Shown here in pieces: positions 1 to 7,942 of a DNA stretch of 40,877 bases. The translations under genes and the position numbers were made by a program. Origin of the DNA: Halobaculum saliterrae (GTDB lineage: Archaea > Halobacteriota > Halobacteria > Halobacteriales > Haloferacaceae); assembly GCF_009831625.1 (NCBI RefSeq), contig NZ_WUUS01000015.1:1-40877 (forward strand). Reading direction: 5' to 3'. Below the pieces are notes generated by a model, which was not told the origin of the DNA, did no database searches, and was given only the letters and a program-made list of their open reading frames with translations. The stretch's first letter is position 1; the number at the start of each line of letters is the position of its first letter.

Positions 1-1
1 T

Positions 2-154
2 GCCGTCTGTCGGGGCCATCTGACTGTGAACCCCATCGCTACCGAGCCCTCGATGGACGTTTCGACAACCATCACAGCAGAAGACGATGTCGTCCTCAGC
101 CACGACTCGATCGTCGGGGACAGCCCTACCACAAAGCGCGCACGGGGGAGATAG
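2..154 (+). CDS. Possible 3' end of a gene cut by the window edge
   Basis: An open frame enters from the left edge and ends at a TAG at 152-154, giving about 50 residues. The tail has haloarchaeal-looking composition (TAEDD, SHDSIVGD) and no recognised domain. The other forward frame that stays open here is Arg/His-rich and looks spurious. The fragment is too short to name, and its reality rests only on composition. Confidence 0.3.
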   Translation, partial: AVCRGHLTVNPIATEPSMDVSTTITAEDDVVLSHDSIVGDSPTTKRARGR

Positions 155-381
155 TGATTGAGATGAAGACACAATTGATTACCACCTGCTGACAGCGGGC
201 CGATCACAGCCACGGAGCCTCAACGGCGACCTCAGCCGAAAGGACATTACCGGAGATACAGATGCCTCGATATTAAACGCTATTCGGTGACGAGTATATT
301 AGTAGATACCCTTGGTCCGAATCTCCGCCTTTGAGGACCAGAGAGAACATATACCACCCCTCAAAAATTGAAAACAGACGG
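155..381 (+). promoter_or_regulatory. Intergenic region with promoter of the PadR-like gene
   Basis: No credible gene is visible here. A TATA-like element CATATACC at 349-356 is centred about 30 bp upstream of the ATG at 382, the usual haloarchaeal spacing for a leaderless or near-leaderless transcript. A second AT-rich stretch (TATATTAG, about 295-302) could be another promoter. Confidence 0.45.
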
Positions 382-678
382 ATGCACGATCTGACTGGGT
401 TTCAGCGGGACATCTTGTTCGTAACTGCTGGGCTCGAGGAACCACACGGGCTCGCAATCAAGGCCGAACTCGACGACTACTACGAACAGGAGATCAATCA
501 TGGGCGGCTCTATCCGAACCTCGACGACCTCGTCGACAAAGGACTGCTCGAGAAGGGTGAACTCGACAAACGAACGAACGTGTACACGGTCACACAACGC
601 GGGGTGCGGGAAATCAAGGCGCGACGTGAGTGGGAAAGCCAATATTTAGAGGACGTGAACGCACCCACGACGTCGTAG
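382..678 (+). CDS. PadR-like winged-helix transcriptional regulator
   Basis: A 98-residue protein with the PadR-type winged-helix layout: an N-terminal helix (LTGFQRDILFVTAGL), a small-residue turn (EEPHGLAIKAELDDYY), a recognition region (INHGRLYPNLDDLVDKGLLEKG) and a wing ending in YTVTQRGVREI. The motif GRLYPNLDDLVDKGLL is typical of haloarchaeal PadR proteins. It lacks the long C-terminal dimerisation helix of full PadR proteins, so it is a short, DNA-binding-only version. The ATG at 382 is preferred over an upstream TTG at 331 because a TATA box sits 30 bp before it and homology begins there. Its target is not evident; the Fic-like gene downstream has its own promoter. Confidence 0.8.
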   Translation: MHDLTGFQRDILFVTAGLEEPHGLAIKAELDDYYEQEINHGRLYPNLDDLVDKGLLEKGELDKRTNVYTVTQRGVREIKARREWESQYLEDVNAPTTS

Positions 679-698
679 AACCAGGCAAGTAGAACTCA

Positions 699-706
699 AT
701 ATAAAA
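699..706 (+). promoter_or_regulatory. TATA box of the Fic-like gene
   Basis: ATATAAAA lies in the 68-bp gap between the PadR-like gene and the ATG at 747. With transcription starting about 25 bp downstream, the 5' leader would be under 25 nt. Confidence 0.55.
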
Positions 707-746
707 GCGGGACTGCTTTACCCACTTCCCACGAATACACAGTGAG

Positions 747-1634
747 ATGGCTCGGCTCGTTTTCTATCACCACCCACAGGCCGAGAATTTCTCACTCAAA
801 TATAGTTCGGCATCGGTGGCAGAAATCCTGTCTCAGCGAGAGCAATCCGACGAGTCGACAAAGCTCATCGGGTACCCTTTCGAGACACCGGTCTATGTGC
901 TCTACGAAAGCGATTCAGAGATCGAATCAGCCCAAGATATCGACTTCGATCAGGAATGGCTGAGCGACCGTATTCGTGACCTTCCCCGTCCTGGACAAGT
1001 TGTCACATTCCGATTAGTGGAATTGCTCGAAGCAGCTGTCGATGCTCGCGAAGAGGATGAGTTTCGACTCTACAAGGAGTTCGAACCACAAAAGATCCAG
1101 CAGGCACTCGATCACGTATCCTGGGAAGCACCACTCCCGAACGTCGCTGGAGAGGTGATGTCGAATTTAATTCTCCGACATTCCCTCCCGAATGCGAATC
1201 ACCGAACTGGCATCGCGATGCTGCAGTTCTGTATTGAGAGTGTGGACCCGGATTTTGAGATGCCACGAACACACGTCGACGACGATACCTGGCGAGAGTG
1301 GGTCGACCCCTACATCGTCGATTCCAAGCGGCTCATCACGGTCCGCCGGAACAACCTCCGTTTCAAGCAACTCGAAGAGTTGGACGTCGACCTCGTCGAA
1401 CGGAAAGACGGGATCCAAATCCGATTAGCCGAGTTCGAGCTGGATATGCACTGGAGAGAAGCCCTCTCAGAGTACGCTGAGCGGCACGAATCCCACTGTA
1501 CGGACTTTGCGCACGCAGTTCTCGAACGAGCAGGACGGGACGATCTGCTCGACCGTCAAGGACCAACGAAACAAGAGTTCACCACGTATCTGGAGGACGG
1601 ACTCGTCGAACGGGACTTCAGAGAAATGTTCTAA
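747..1634 (+). CDS. Protein with degenerate Fic/Doc motif
   Basis: A 295-residue acidic soluble protein. Residues 145-154 read HSLPNANHRT, which lines up with the Fic/Doc core HPFx[D/E]GN[G/K]R: H145, N151 and R153 are kept, while the Mg-binding acid is N149 and the following Gly is A150. A helix precedes the motif (VAGEVMSNLILR) and one follows (GIAMLQFCIESV), as in the Fic fold. Fic enzymes transfer AMP or another phosphate-containing group to protein hydroxyls, and Doc is a toxin. The lost acidic residue argues for altered or absent AMP transfer. The rest of the chain has no domain I recognise. The neighbouring PadR-like gene could be a regulator or antitoxin, but nothing in the sequence proves it. 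Confidence 0.6.
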   Translation: MARLVFYHHPQAENFSLKYSSASVAEILSQREQSDESTKLIGYPFETPVYVLYESDSEIESAQDIDFDQEWLSDRIRDLPRPGQVVTFRLVELLEAAVDAREEDEFRLYKEFEPQKIQQALDHVSWEAPLPNVAGEVMSNLILRHSLPNANHRTGIAMLQFCIESVDPDFEMPRTHVDDDTWREWVDPYIVDSKRLITVRRNNLRFKQLEELDVDLVERKDGIQIRLAEFELDMHWREALSEYAERHESHCTDFAHAVLERAGRDDLLDRQGPTKQEFTTYLEDGLVERDFREMF

Positions 1635-1739
1635 TCAGTCGCGAAGCTCGGCGACTGACTGACCAACCTCACGGACGTGTTCACTTCGCTCGAGGTCGAG
1701 TTCCTCGGCGAGGTAGTCAACCGTCTCTTCGAGGCTCAT
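1635..1739 (-). CDS. 34-residue small ORF with its own TATA box
   Basis: A 34-residue acidic ORF (starts MSLEETVDYLAEELDL, ends VAELRD), predicted mostly helical. Its stop directly abuts the stop of the convergent Fic-like gene. An upstream in-frame start would give 81 residues, but that extension is Ser/Arg/Cys-rich and unlike haloarchaeal protein. A TATA-like element (TTTATA on this strand, complement at 1763-1768) is centred about 27 bp before this ATG, the spacing expected of a leaderless archaeal mRNA. Function is unknown; it could also be the remnant of a longer gene. Confidence 0.45.
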   Translation of the reverse strand: MSLEETVDYLAEELDLERSEHVREVGQSVAELRD

Positions 1740-1760
1740 ACTAGAAAGAACTCCGTCTAA

Positions 1761-1770
1761 CGGTATAAAC
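1761..1770 (-). promoter_or_regulatory. TATA box for the 34-residue ORF
   Basis: The complement of CGGTATAAAC gives GTTTATACCG on the minus strand, centred 26-28 bp upstream of the ATG at 1737-1739. The rest of the gap 1770-1955 shows nothing I can assign. Confidence 0.4.
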
Positions 1771-1955
1771 CTAGTGCTGGCGCAGCAATGTAGCCCATCA
1801 GAGGAAGCGTCTGTGTATACCGAACTACGTACCCCTCGGGATAACTGTGGAATCGGTGACCGCATAGCGATATCCGCCAAAATTACGCAGTGTCACCATT
1901 TACTGTCCACCAACCGAACTCAATTGGAAGAAGCTCCGAAGCGATCGGGAGCGTT

Positions 1956-4235
1956 TCAGTCTGCAGGTTGAGCGTCAGTCGCTGGTTTCACACCTGGAAT
2001 CTCGGGGATGGACAGGTCAACGCGGCGGAGCAGCTGGGCGTTGATCGCGACGATTACTGTACTCAACGACATCAGGAGCGCACCAACGGCGGGTGACAGC
2101 AAGATCCCGATCGGCGCAAGGACACCAGCTGCGAGCGGAATCGCGAAGACGTTGTAGCCGGCGGCCCAGACGATGTTCTCCTGCATCTTCCGGTAGCTCG
2201 CCTTGCTGAGCTTCACCAGCCGAACGACGTCCATCGGGTTGTTCTGGACGAGGATAACGTCGGCCGACTGGACTGCCACGTCGGTGCCGCTCCCGATCGC
2301 GATGCCGACGTCGGCCCGTGTCAGCGCCGGCGCGTCGTTGACGCCGTCGCCGACCATCCCCACGAGCTTCCCCTGATCCTGGAGCTCCTGGACTTTCTTG
2401 TCCTTGTCCTCGGGGAGGACCTCCGCGAACACCGTGTCGATGCCCAGTTCGTCCGCGACAGCGTTAGCAACGTCCTGAGAGTCGCCCGTCAACATCGCCA
2501 CCTCGATATCGAGATCGTGGAGCGCGTCGACGACGGCGTAGCTTTCCTCGCGGATCACGTCAGCCATTGCGAAGGCTGCGATCAGCTCTCCGTCGCGAAC
2601 GAGATACACCACTGTCTGTGCGTTCTCACCGGCCTCATCAGCGAAGTGCTGGAGATGATCGGGAATCTCGCTATCGAGCTGGGTCAACAGGTTCGGCCCG
2701 CCGACGTACACCTCGTTTCCGTCGACGTTCGCACGAACTCCTCGGCCTTTGATCGCCTCGAAGGCGGTCGCGTCAGGAGGAGTTACGGCTCGCTCGCCGG
2801 CGGCCTCACGGATCGCTCGGGCGATCATGTGTTCGGAGTCACTCTCGACGGCTGCCGCCAGCCCGAGCGCATCGTCCTCGTCGACGCCGTCAACGGTCGC
2901 CATGTCGACGACGCCGTGTTCGCCCTCGGTAAGCGTCCCTGTCTTGTCGAAGATGATGGCGTCTAGATTCCGTGCGTCCTCCATCGCGATGCGGTCGCGA
3001 ACGAGCATCCCGTTGCGCGCCGCGAGGGAGGTGTTAATCGCGACGACCAGTGGGATAGCGAGCCCGAGGGCGTGTGGGCAGGCGATGACGAGCACCGTCA
3101 CGACTCGTTCGATGACGGTCGCGCCGAACGAGACCGCGACCGTCCACGCAATCGCGGTCACGACTGCCGCCCCGAGCGCGACATAGAACAGCCAGCCGGC
3201 CGCGCGGTCGGCCAACACTTGCGTCTTGGACTTGCTCTGCTGGGCTTCCTCGACAAGTCGCATGATGCCCGCGAGCGTCGTCTCCTCGCCAGTCGCACCG
3301 ACGCGCACCCGTAGACTCCCGTCGCCGTTGATCGTCCCGCCGATGACCTCGTCGCCGGGCTCCTTCGAGACCGGTTTCGACTCGCCAGTGATCATCGACT
3401 CCTCAACGTCCGAATCACCCTCTTCGACGATCCCGTCAGCAGGGACACTCGCGCCGGGCCGGACGAGCACGAGGTCGCCCTCGGTGAGTTCACTGACAGG
3501 AACCTCTTCGGTGTCGCCATCGGCGGTGATTCGCTCGGCGGTATCCGGCATCAGCTTCGCCAGTTCGTCCACCGCGCTGGAGGCCCGGCGTACGGACCGC
3601 ATCTCGATCCAGTGCCCGAGCAGCATGATGTCGATCAGCGTCACGAGCTCCCAGAAGAACGCTGACTGCGTTGGGAAGACCACACTCGCAAGACTGTAGA
3701 CGAACGCGACGGTGATCGCCATCGAGATCAGAGTCATCATCCCCGGCGACCGGTCTTTCAGCTCCGGGACTGCCATCTGGAGGAACGGCACCCCACCGTA
3801 CGCGAAGACGATGACGGCGAAGACGGGGTTGATCCACTCGCTCCCCGGGAACGCGGGCACGGAGAACCCGAGCCACGCCTGTAGCATTTCGCTGTACAGC
3901 AGGACTGGGATCGACAGGAGCGTCGAGACGAAGAACCGCCGGCGGAACATTTGCTCGTGGCCCTCGTGCATCCCACCGTGCCCCTCACCGTGGCCCTCGT
4001 GGGAACCGTGATCGTGGTCTCCCTCGTGTCCAGCGTGCTCGTGCTGGTCGTGGGGCACCGTCTCGCTCTCCGCAGCAGGCTGCGCCTCTTCTTCCAGTAA
4101 CTCCTGTTCTACCCGTTGCTCGTCTGACTGGGCGACCGCTTCATCGTGCTCGCTGTGTTCGTGCTGGTGACTGCTGTCGTCCTGCTGATGTTCCCCTCCC
4201 GGGGGATTCTCATTTGTATTGTTGTGGTCGTCCAT
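1956..4235 (-). CDS. copB: CopB-type P1B-3 copper-exporting ATPase
   Basis: A 759-residue heavy-metal P-type ATPase. Residues 1-95 are a His/Asp/Glu-rich cytosolic tail ([35 protein letters not shown]) with no CxxC HMA domain. The membrane metal site is CPH (386-388, [12 protein letters not shown]), which defines the CopB/P1B-3 class (Cu2+ or Cu+ export). Other family motifs are TGES (283-286), DKTGT (430-434, phosphorylated Asp430) and GDGVNDAP. The N-domain His-Pro dipeptide that contacts ATP reads SEHM rather than SEHP. A small HMA gene lies upstream on the same strand with a gap of 134 bp, so both may serve copper detoxification. The pump should sit in the cytoplasmic membrane with the His-rich tail inside. 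Confidence 0.95.
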   Translation of the reverse strand: MDDHNNTNENPPGGEHQQDDSSHQHEHSEHDEAVAQSDEQRVEQELLEEEAQPAAESETVPHDQHEHAGHEGDHDHGSHEGHGEGHGGMHEGHEQMFRRRFFVSTLLSIPVLLYSEMLQAWLGFSVPAFPGSEWINPVFAVIVFAYGGVPFLQMAVPELKDRSPGMMTLISMAITVAFVYSLASVVFPTQSAFFWELVTLIDIMLLGHWIEMRSVRRASSAVDELAKLMPDTAERITADGDTEEVPVSELTEGDLVLVRPGASVPADGIVEEGDSDVEESMITGESKPVSKEPGDEVIGGTINGDGSLRVRVGATGEETTLAGIMRLVEEAQQSKSKTQVLADRAAGWLFYVALGAAVVTAIAWTVAVSFGATVIERVVTVLVIACPHALGLAIPLVVAINTSLAARNGMLVRDRIAMEDARNLDAIIFDKTGTLTEGEHGVVDMATVDGVDEDDALGLAAAVESDSEHMIARAIREAAGERAVTPPDATAFEAIKGRGVRANVDGNEVYVGGPNLLTQLDSEIPDHLQHFADEAGENAQTVVYLVRDGELIAAFAMADVIREESYAVVDALHDLDIEVAMLTGDSQDVANAVADELGIDTVFAEVLPEDKDKKVQELQDQGKLVGMVGDGVNDAPALTRADVGIAIGSGTDVAVQSADVILVQNNPMDVVRLVKLSKASYRKMQENIVWAAGYNVFAIPLAAGVLAPIGILLSPAVGALLMSLSTVIVAINAQLLRRVDLSIPEIPGVKPATDAQPAD

Positions 4236-4369
4236 AGATCATCGTCTCTGTTGAGGTGGAGTCGCTGGCATCCTGAATCTTCGCCCCCGAAACCGTACTG
4301 TAGGACCAACGTGGGCAACAACTCCGAAGGCAACTGTAGGCCGTTATCTCGAAGCAGTCCGCGCTATCC

Positions 4370-4579
4370 TCAGGCGTGAGCGGTGTAGCCTGCGTCTTCG
4401 ATGGCCTCTACGAGAGCTGTGACATCTGCCTCACCCTCGACGCTCGCCTGGCCGCGTTCCCTATCGACGGTCGCGTCAGTCACGCCGGAGATCTCTTGGA
4501 GTGCTTCCTCAACTGTCTGCTCCCAGTGGCCGCACGACATGCCTTCCACGGTGATAGTTGTCGACACACAGGAAGACAT
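4370..4579 (-). CDS. HMA-domain protein with one metal Cys replaced by Trp
   Basis: A 69-residue single ferredoxin-like HMA domain, the size of CopZ/Atx1 copper chaperones. The metal loop is GMSCGHWEQT: Cys16 is present but the second Cys is Trp19 (codon TGG; TGC would restore CGHC). The rest is conserved (VEEALQEISGVTDATVDRERGQASVEG, ending EDAGYTAHA), so the fold should be intact. With one cysteine it probably cannot hold Cu(I) in the normal two-thiolate site. It lies just upstream of copB. It could be a decaying chaperone, a regulator, or a sequencing variant. The intact counterpart is the HMA gene at 10849-11052. Confidence 0.85.
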   Translation of the reverse strand: MSSCVSTTITVEGMSCGHWEQTVEEALQEISGVTDATVDRERGQASVEGEADVTALVEAIEDAGYTAHA

Positions 4580-4637
4580 ACGGTTGCCTCTCTTTAGCGG
4601 ATTTCCCCTTCGATCATACTGGTATCGTGGGGATCAA

Positions 4638-4653
4638 ACTTTAGATTCAAAGT
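4638..4653. promoter_or_regulatory. Inverted repeat upstream of the HMA gene
   Basis: ACTTTAGATTCAAAGT has 5-bp inverted arms (ACTTT/AAAGT) and lies about 60 bp upstream of the minus-strand HMA start at 4579. Its outer TTT...AAA resembles the TTTGGAATCCAAA operator seen near copA, but the centre differs. It is possibly a regulator site; no more can be said from sequence. Confidence 0.3.
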
Positions 4654-4696
4654 GAAGCTTGTGCCACAACGAACCAGATCTCGGGGTCGAGGAGTC

Positions 4697-5092
4697 TCAA
4701 GTATCGGTATGGCGATCCCTGTACGTCTTCGCCGCTAAAAAGACATATAGTGCGCCGATAGCCCGAATGCCCGAGCGGAATCGCTCGTTCCATTCTATCG
4801 ACTCCGGTCGCTCGTACAGGAATGCGGTGGCAAATTTACGATACAGATCGGGAAACAGGAGCACGACAGCACCGAACACACCGGTCAGATTCATCAGCCA
4901 CGCATACGCCCGGCCGTCAAAGAGGGAAATCGCAGCAATCAGAACACCCTCCGACCGGATTGCTGGACGAACCCACCCCCTCACCGTTCCCTCTCTTGGA
5001 TTGGCAATCGCGAGGTTCTCGAAGAGGTCGACGATCTCGTCCGGGAACAGTGCAGTAACAGCGCCGAGAACACCCACGACTGTTCGAATCAT
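4697..5092 (-). CDS. Small membrane protein of unknown function
   Basis: A 131-residue protein counted from ATG 5092; a GTG at 5128 would add 12 residues. It has about four hydrophobic segments: MIRTVVGVLGAVTALF, AIRSEGVLIAAISLF, AWLMNLTGVFGAVVLLF and AIGALYVFLAAKTY. A charged loop (DEIVDLFENLAIANPREG) follows the first. Similar short multi-pass proteins are common in haloarchaea, but I do not recognise a named family. It is on the same strand as the HMA-copB pair but is separated from it by a promoter-sized gap. Confidence 0.65.
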   Translation of the reverse strand: MIRTVVGVLGAVTALFPDEIVDLFENLAIANPREGTVRGWVRPAIRSEGVLIAAISLFDGRAYAWLMNLTGVFGAVVLLFPDLYRKFATAFLYERPESIEWNERFRSGIRAIGALYVFLAAKTYRDRHTDT

Positions 5093-5168
5093 ACAGGATA
5101 GTACGACCGATGCGGATAAAATACTCACTACGAACCTTCACTATTGAGAACGACGGAGTCCCGAATAT

Positions 5169-5444
5169 TCAGGGGTTCGGAGCATAGAGAGCATAGAGGA
5201 TAGACAGCATCCCGGCTGCGGTGACGAGTGCTGCGACGAATCCCGCTTCGAAGATCGACACCTGGAGGACTTCGAAGAGGACGCCTTCGAGGAGACCGCC
5301 AAGCCCGACCAACGCGAAGCCGGCGGCGACATACAGGAGTAACTGCGTGTGATGTCGTTGGTACCCGCGATAGGCCTGATATGCGATGACCAGTGCTAAC
5401 GCGGTCGTGAACAGTTTCCCGATGACGAATAACGTGTGTTCCAT
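5169..5444 (-). CDS. Small three-helix membrane protein (DUF7521-like)
   Basis: A 91-residue protein with three hydrophobic helices (residues about 3-23, 34-55 and 65-87), separated by short loops such as YQAYRGYQRHHTQ. The layout matches the short haloarchaeal membrane proteins often encoded beside a helix-turn-helix gene (DUF7521-like, from memory). Its ATG lies three bases after the stop of the helix-turn-helix gene at 5448-5804, so the two are almost certainly co-transcribed. It may be the membrane partner of that regulator, but the function is unknown. Confidence 0.75.
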   Translation of the reverse strand: MEHTLFVIGKLFTTALALVIAYQAYRGYQRHHTQLLLYVAAGFALVGLGGLLEGVLFEVLQVSIFEAGFVAALVTAAGMLSILYALYAPNP

Positions 5445-5447
5445 GAG

Positions 5448-5804
5448 TCAGTCTCCCCGCATCTCCTCGAAGATGGTCGTGATCCGGTCGGCGGGGTCCG
5501 GCCGGACGTCGATGCTGACATCGAATCCCTCGGCCTGCAGGAGGACTTCGACGCGTTCGAGGCGCGCCTCGTACTCGCTGTAGTGCCGTCCGCCGGGGTC
5601 AACGTGCGTATACTCCTCAAGGAAGCCCTGCTCAACGAGGCGCGTAACACGGCGCGAGACGGTTGGGCGTGACATGTCGCATTCCTCGCTGAGTTCGTTC
5701 GCTGACAGCCGGTCGGTCGTCGTCGCCACGAGGATGTCGCGAGCGTACTCGTCGTCGAGCGTGGCGAAGACCTCCGGCGGGTCGGGCTCCTCAGTCACAC
5801 TCAC
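5448..5804 (-). CDS. ArsR-like winged-helix regulator
   Basis: A 118-residue regulator. Residues 10-75 form a winged helix: EVFATLDDEYARDILVAT, then LSANELSEECDMSRPTVSRRVTRLVEQGFLEEY with recognition helix SRPTVSRRVTRL, and a wing (DPGGRHYSEYEARLERVEV). The remainder (DVRPDPADRITTIFEEMRGD) is probably a dimerisation helix. There is no cysteine cluster beyond one Cys in EECDMS, so a classical ArsR metal site is not visible. It is divergent from the DoxX gene, with a 13-bp palindrome between them, consistent with autoregulation and control of doxX. Confidence 0.85.
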   Translation of the reverse strand: MSVTEEPDPPEVFATLDDEYARDILVATTTDRLSANELSEECDMSRPTVSRRVTRLVEQGFLEEYTHVDPGGRHYSEYEARLERVEVLLQAEGFDVSIDVRPDPADRITTIFEEMRGD

Positions 5805-5840
5805 CTACTCGCGACAGGAGCGTAATATAGCCCGCCGGTT

Positions 5841-5853
5841 TTCTGACTCAGAA
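5841..5853. promoter_or_regulatory. 13-bp palindromic operator between HTH and DoxX genes
   Basis: TTCTGACTCAGAA is a perfect palindrome around one central base. It is flanked by GCCGG on the left (5834-5838) and GCCGGC on the right (5855-5860), extending the dyad to about 30 bp. It sits between a minus-strand TATA-like CTATATTA (complement at 5823-5830) for the regulator and a plus-strand GTTATAT (5866-5872) for doxX, a good position for repressing both promoters. Confidence 0.5.
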
Positions 5854-5912
5854 CGCCGGCTCGCCGTTATATCGTCTTCCCCGGCCTACTGATAGTTGAA
5901 GGTGCAATAATT

Positions 5913-6473
5913 ATGTCCACACTCGACTCCGGCATGAACCAGCTCGAGAGCAAAGTCGGCGGCCTGACCGTCGGCGGGAAAGTCCACAGCCTCAGCGCGT
6001 GGTTCGTGCTCGCGCTCCGTCTCATGATGGGGTACGCGTTCGCGTACTCCGGGTTCACGAAGATCACCGGCGAATTCGCTGCCGGCGGCTACCTGTCGAA
6101 CGTCGCGGCGACGAACGGCAACCCGCTCGCAGGCCTGTTCGCATGGATGGGGTCGACACCGTGGTTCGTCGAGTTCGCGAACGTCGCAGTCCCGTACGGT
6201 GAGCTGCTCATCGGCCTGGGCCTCCTGGTCGGCGCGTTCGTTCGCCTCGCGGCGTTCTTCGGCGCGCTCATGATGCTCATGTTCTACTTCGGGAACTGGG
6301 ACATGGGCCACGGGTTCATCAATGGGGACTTCGCGTACATGCTCGTGTTCCTCGCGGTCGCCGCGTTCGCTGCGGGCCGCATCCTCGGGCTCGATCAGTA
6401 CATCGAACAGTACGAGGTCGGCGGCGAGGCGCTCGTCGAGCGCTACCCCGCCCTCGAATACATCCTCGGCTAA
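5913..6473 (+). CDS. DoxX/DoxD-family membrane protein
   Basis: A 186-residue membrane protein with about four transmembrane helices. Family signatures: RLMMGYAFAYSGFTKI in the first helix, VPYGELLIGLGLLVGAFVRLAAFFGALMMLMFYF for the central pair, and the loop GNWDMGHGFINGDFAYMLVFLAV with a His. DoxX/DoxD proteins include the small subunit of thiosulfate:quinone oxidoreductase and membrane redox proteins linked to thiol stress. Which role applies cannot be told. The gene is divergent from an ArsR-like regulator across a palindrome and is followed 28 bp later by a SHOCT membrane gene. Confidence 0.85.
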   Translation: MSTLDSGMNQLESKVGGLTVGGKVHSLSAWFVLALRLMMGYAFAYSGFTKITGEFAAGGYLSNVAATNGNPLAGLFAWMGSTPWFVEFANVAVPYGELLIGLGLLVGAFVRLAAFFGALMMLMFYFGNWDMGHGFINGDFAYMLVFLAVAAFAAGRILGLDQYIEQYEVGGEALVERYPALEYILG

Positions 6474-6501
6474 CCACGCCGAGCTTTTTAGGAGTACAAT
6501 A

Positions 6502-6900
6502 ATGCAAAATCCAATTCAAGCACGCGGGATCCGTTCGCTAGGACTCATCGTTATCGGAGCACTGACGCTAGCCGTCATCGTCGGAATGACGCTGACGCAC
6601 GCTGCTGTTCCAGATACAGTGATGTGGGACTGGCACGACGGCATGTGGAATGATGGTCACATGGCCGGATGGGGAATATGGGGCTGGGGGATGATATTGA
6701 TCGGTATGCTGTGGATGGCACTTCTGATCGCCCTCCCTGTCTACGTCGTCTATTGGCTGACAACGCGGTCGCCATCGGACAGCTCCACTGAGGATACCGC
6801 ACTCGCTGTCCTTCAGGAGCGGTACGCTCGCGGCGAGATCGACGACGAGGAGTTCGAACGCCGGCGCGCTCGACTCACGCCTGACGGCGGCCGTTACTGA
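6502..6900 (+). CDS. SHOCT-domain membrane protein (copy 1)
   Basis: A 132-residue protein. The first hydrophobic helix (residues about 10-33) may be a signal anchor. A Trp/Met/His/Gly-rich loop follows (VMWDWHDGMWNDGHMAGWGIWGWGM), then a second helix (ILIGMLWMALLIALPVYVVYWL) and a C-terminal SHOCT module (ALAVLQERYARGEIDDEEFERRRARL). SHOCT is a short helical domain thought to mediate oligomerisation. The ATG at 6502 is preceded by TTAGGAG, a usable Shine-Dalgarno; longer frames starting at 6322 are out-of-frame shadow of doxX. Loop Met and His residues could bind Cu(I). Four other proteins in this window share the layout. Confidence 0.85.
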   Translation: MQNPIQARGIRSLGLIVIGALTLAVIVGMTLTHAAVPDTVMWDWHDGMWNDGHMAGWGIWGWGMILIGMLWMALLIALPVYVVYWLTTRSPSDSSTEDTALAVLQERYARGEIDDEEFERRRARLTPDGGRY

Positions 6901-6955
6901 CTGTTCTTCCGCTACTCGTCGACTCCCGTCTTCACGACGGTCGCTGGGCGGATCG

Positions 6956-7171
6956 TCAAACGAGGACGTAGTCGGTCACGCTTTCGAGCAAAGCCCGATA
7001 TTCTTCCGGTCGGTGTTTCGTCCTGAGCACAAGTAGATTCATATCTTCGGCGTCAGCATACTGCACAATCGCCTCAGCCGGTCGGCGGGCCTCTGCTAGC
7101 GCGATGGCGTGAGATTCAGCCTCCTCAGAAGCAACGGCCCCGTCAGTCGAGAGCAATATCCCGTCGTACAT
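6956..7171 (-). pseudogene. Internally deleted universal stress protein (UspA)
   Basis: A 71-residue remnant of a UspA protein, normally about 140 residues. The start matches the first strand and helix (MYDGILLSTDGAVASEEAESHAIALAEA). It then jumps in frame to the family's fourth block (RRPAEAIVQYADAEDMNLLVL) and stops after SVTDYVLV, before the last strand. The ATP-binding GxxG(x9)G(S/T) loop is not intact (RTKHRPEEYRALLESVT). A TATA-like GGTTATTATG lies about 30 bp upstream, so it may still be transcribed. It is more likely a decayed gene than a functional mini-Usp. Confidence 0.65.
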
Positions 7172-7355
7172 TCCTCTTCACCCGGAGAGACTAACTCATA
7201 ATAACCATCGCTCTTGGTTAGTGGCGTAGCTGGTAACACCTTTTGTAACTTCACAAAGTTTGGAGATAGTCGTCTCTCAGGGTTGGATAGTGGAGGATTC
7301 CTATGACGACCAACTGATGCCAAGCTATTTCCTGTAATGAATCGTACTCATTAAC

Positions 7356-7856
7356 ATGGGCACCAGGCCAACTGATCTCCGGATGGACATCGGACGGATT
7401 GCTGACGAGTCGGTCGCCCGTGTCGCACCTGACGCCACGGTTGCCGAGATCGCTCATACGATGATCTCCCAATCGCGGTGTGCCAGGTACGTGGTGGTCG
7501 AAGAATCCGATCAGATCTCTGGCATCATCACCGATCGAGACCTGATTGCTGACCTGCTCACCGAGGAGAGCGAGTTAAGCGTGCTCACAGCCGAGACGAG
7601 TGGAGACGACATACGAGCTGCTGACGTGATGACACCTGATCCACTCACTGTCCCAGCAGATGCTGAGATTCCAAAAGTCCTTAGACAAATGAACGAAGCG
7701 GGTGCTCGACACGTCCCGGTTGTTGAGGACGGGAGCGTTATCGGGATGATCACTCTGGACGATTTAATTACGCATGTTGCTGGCGAGAGCGCACACGTTT
7801 CAGCTCAGATGGATAACGTAGCAGGCATCATCCGAACAGAGTCTACGCACGATTGA
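7356..7856 (+). CDS. Tandem CBS-domain protein
   Basis: A 166-residue protein, or 157 if translation starts at ATG 7383 (MDIGRIADESV). Two CBS domains make one Bateman module: CBS1 at about 18-70 (VAPDATVAEIAHTMISQSRCARYVVV, ISGIITDRDLIADLL) and CBS2 at about 93-150 (DVMTPDPLTVPADAEIPKVLRQMNEAGARHVPVV, VIGMITLDDLITHVAGE). The T/S-x-x-D ribose/phosphate-binding pattern (ITDRD, ITLDD) is present in both, so it probably senses an adenine nucleotide. No effector domain is attached. CBS and UspA genes are frequent neighbours in haloarchaea, and here a decayed uspA lies just upstream on the other strand. Confidence 0.9.
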   Translation: MGTRPTDLRMDIGRIADESVARVAPDATVAEIAHTMISQSRCARYVVVEESDQISGIITDRDLIADLLTEESELSVLTAETSGDDIRAADVMTPDPLTVPADAEIPKVLRQMNEAGARHVPVVEDGSVIGMITLDDLITHVAGESAHVSAQMDNVAGIIRTESTHD

Positions 7857-7942
7857 AACGCTAGTTTGCTGACTCAAAGTTATTCGTATCGCTCATAGTT
7901 CTATGAAATCGCGGTTCCAGAAATAGACCCAGTTGAGAGAGA

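Noticed and set aside
331-381. Upstream TTG start for the PadR-like gene
   Set aside because: The added residues contain the TATA element and no conserved sequence; ATG 382 has the right promoter spacing.
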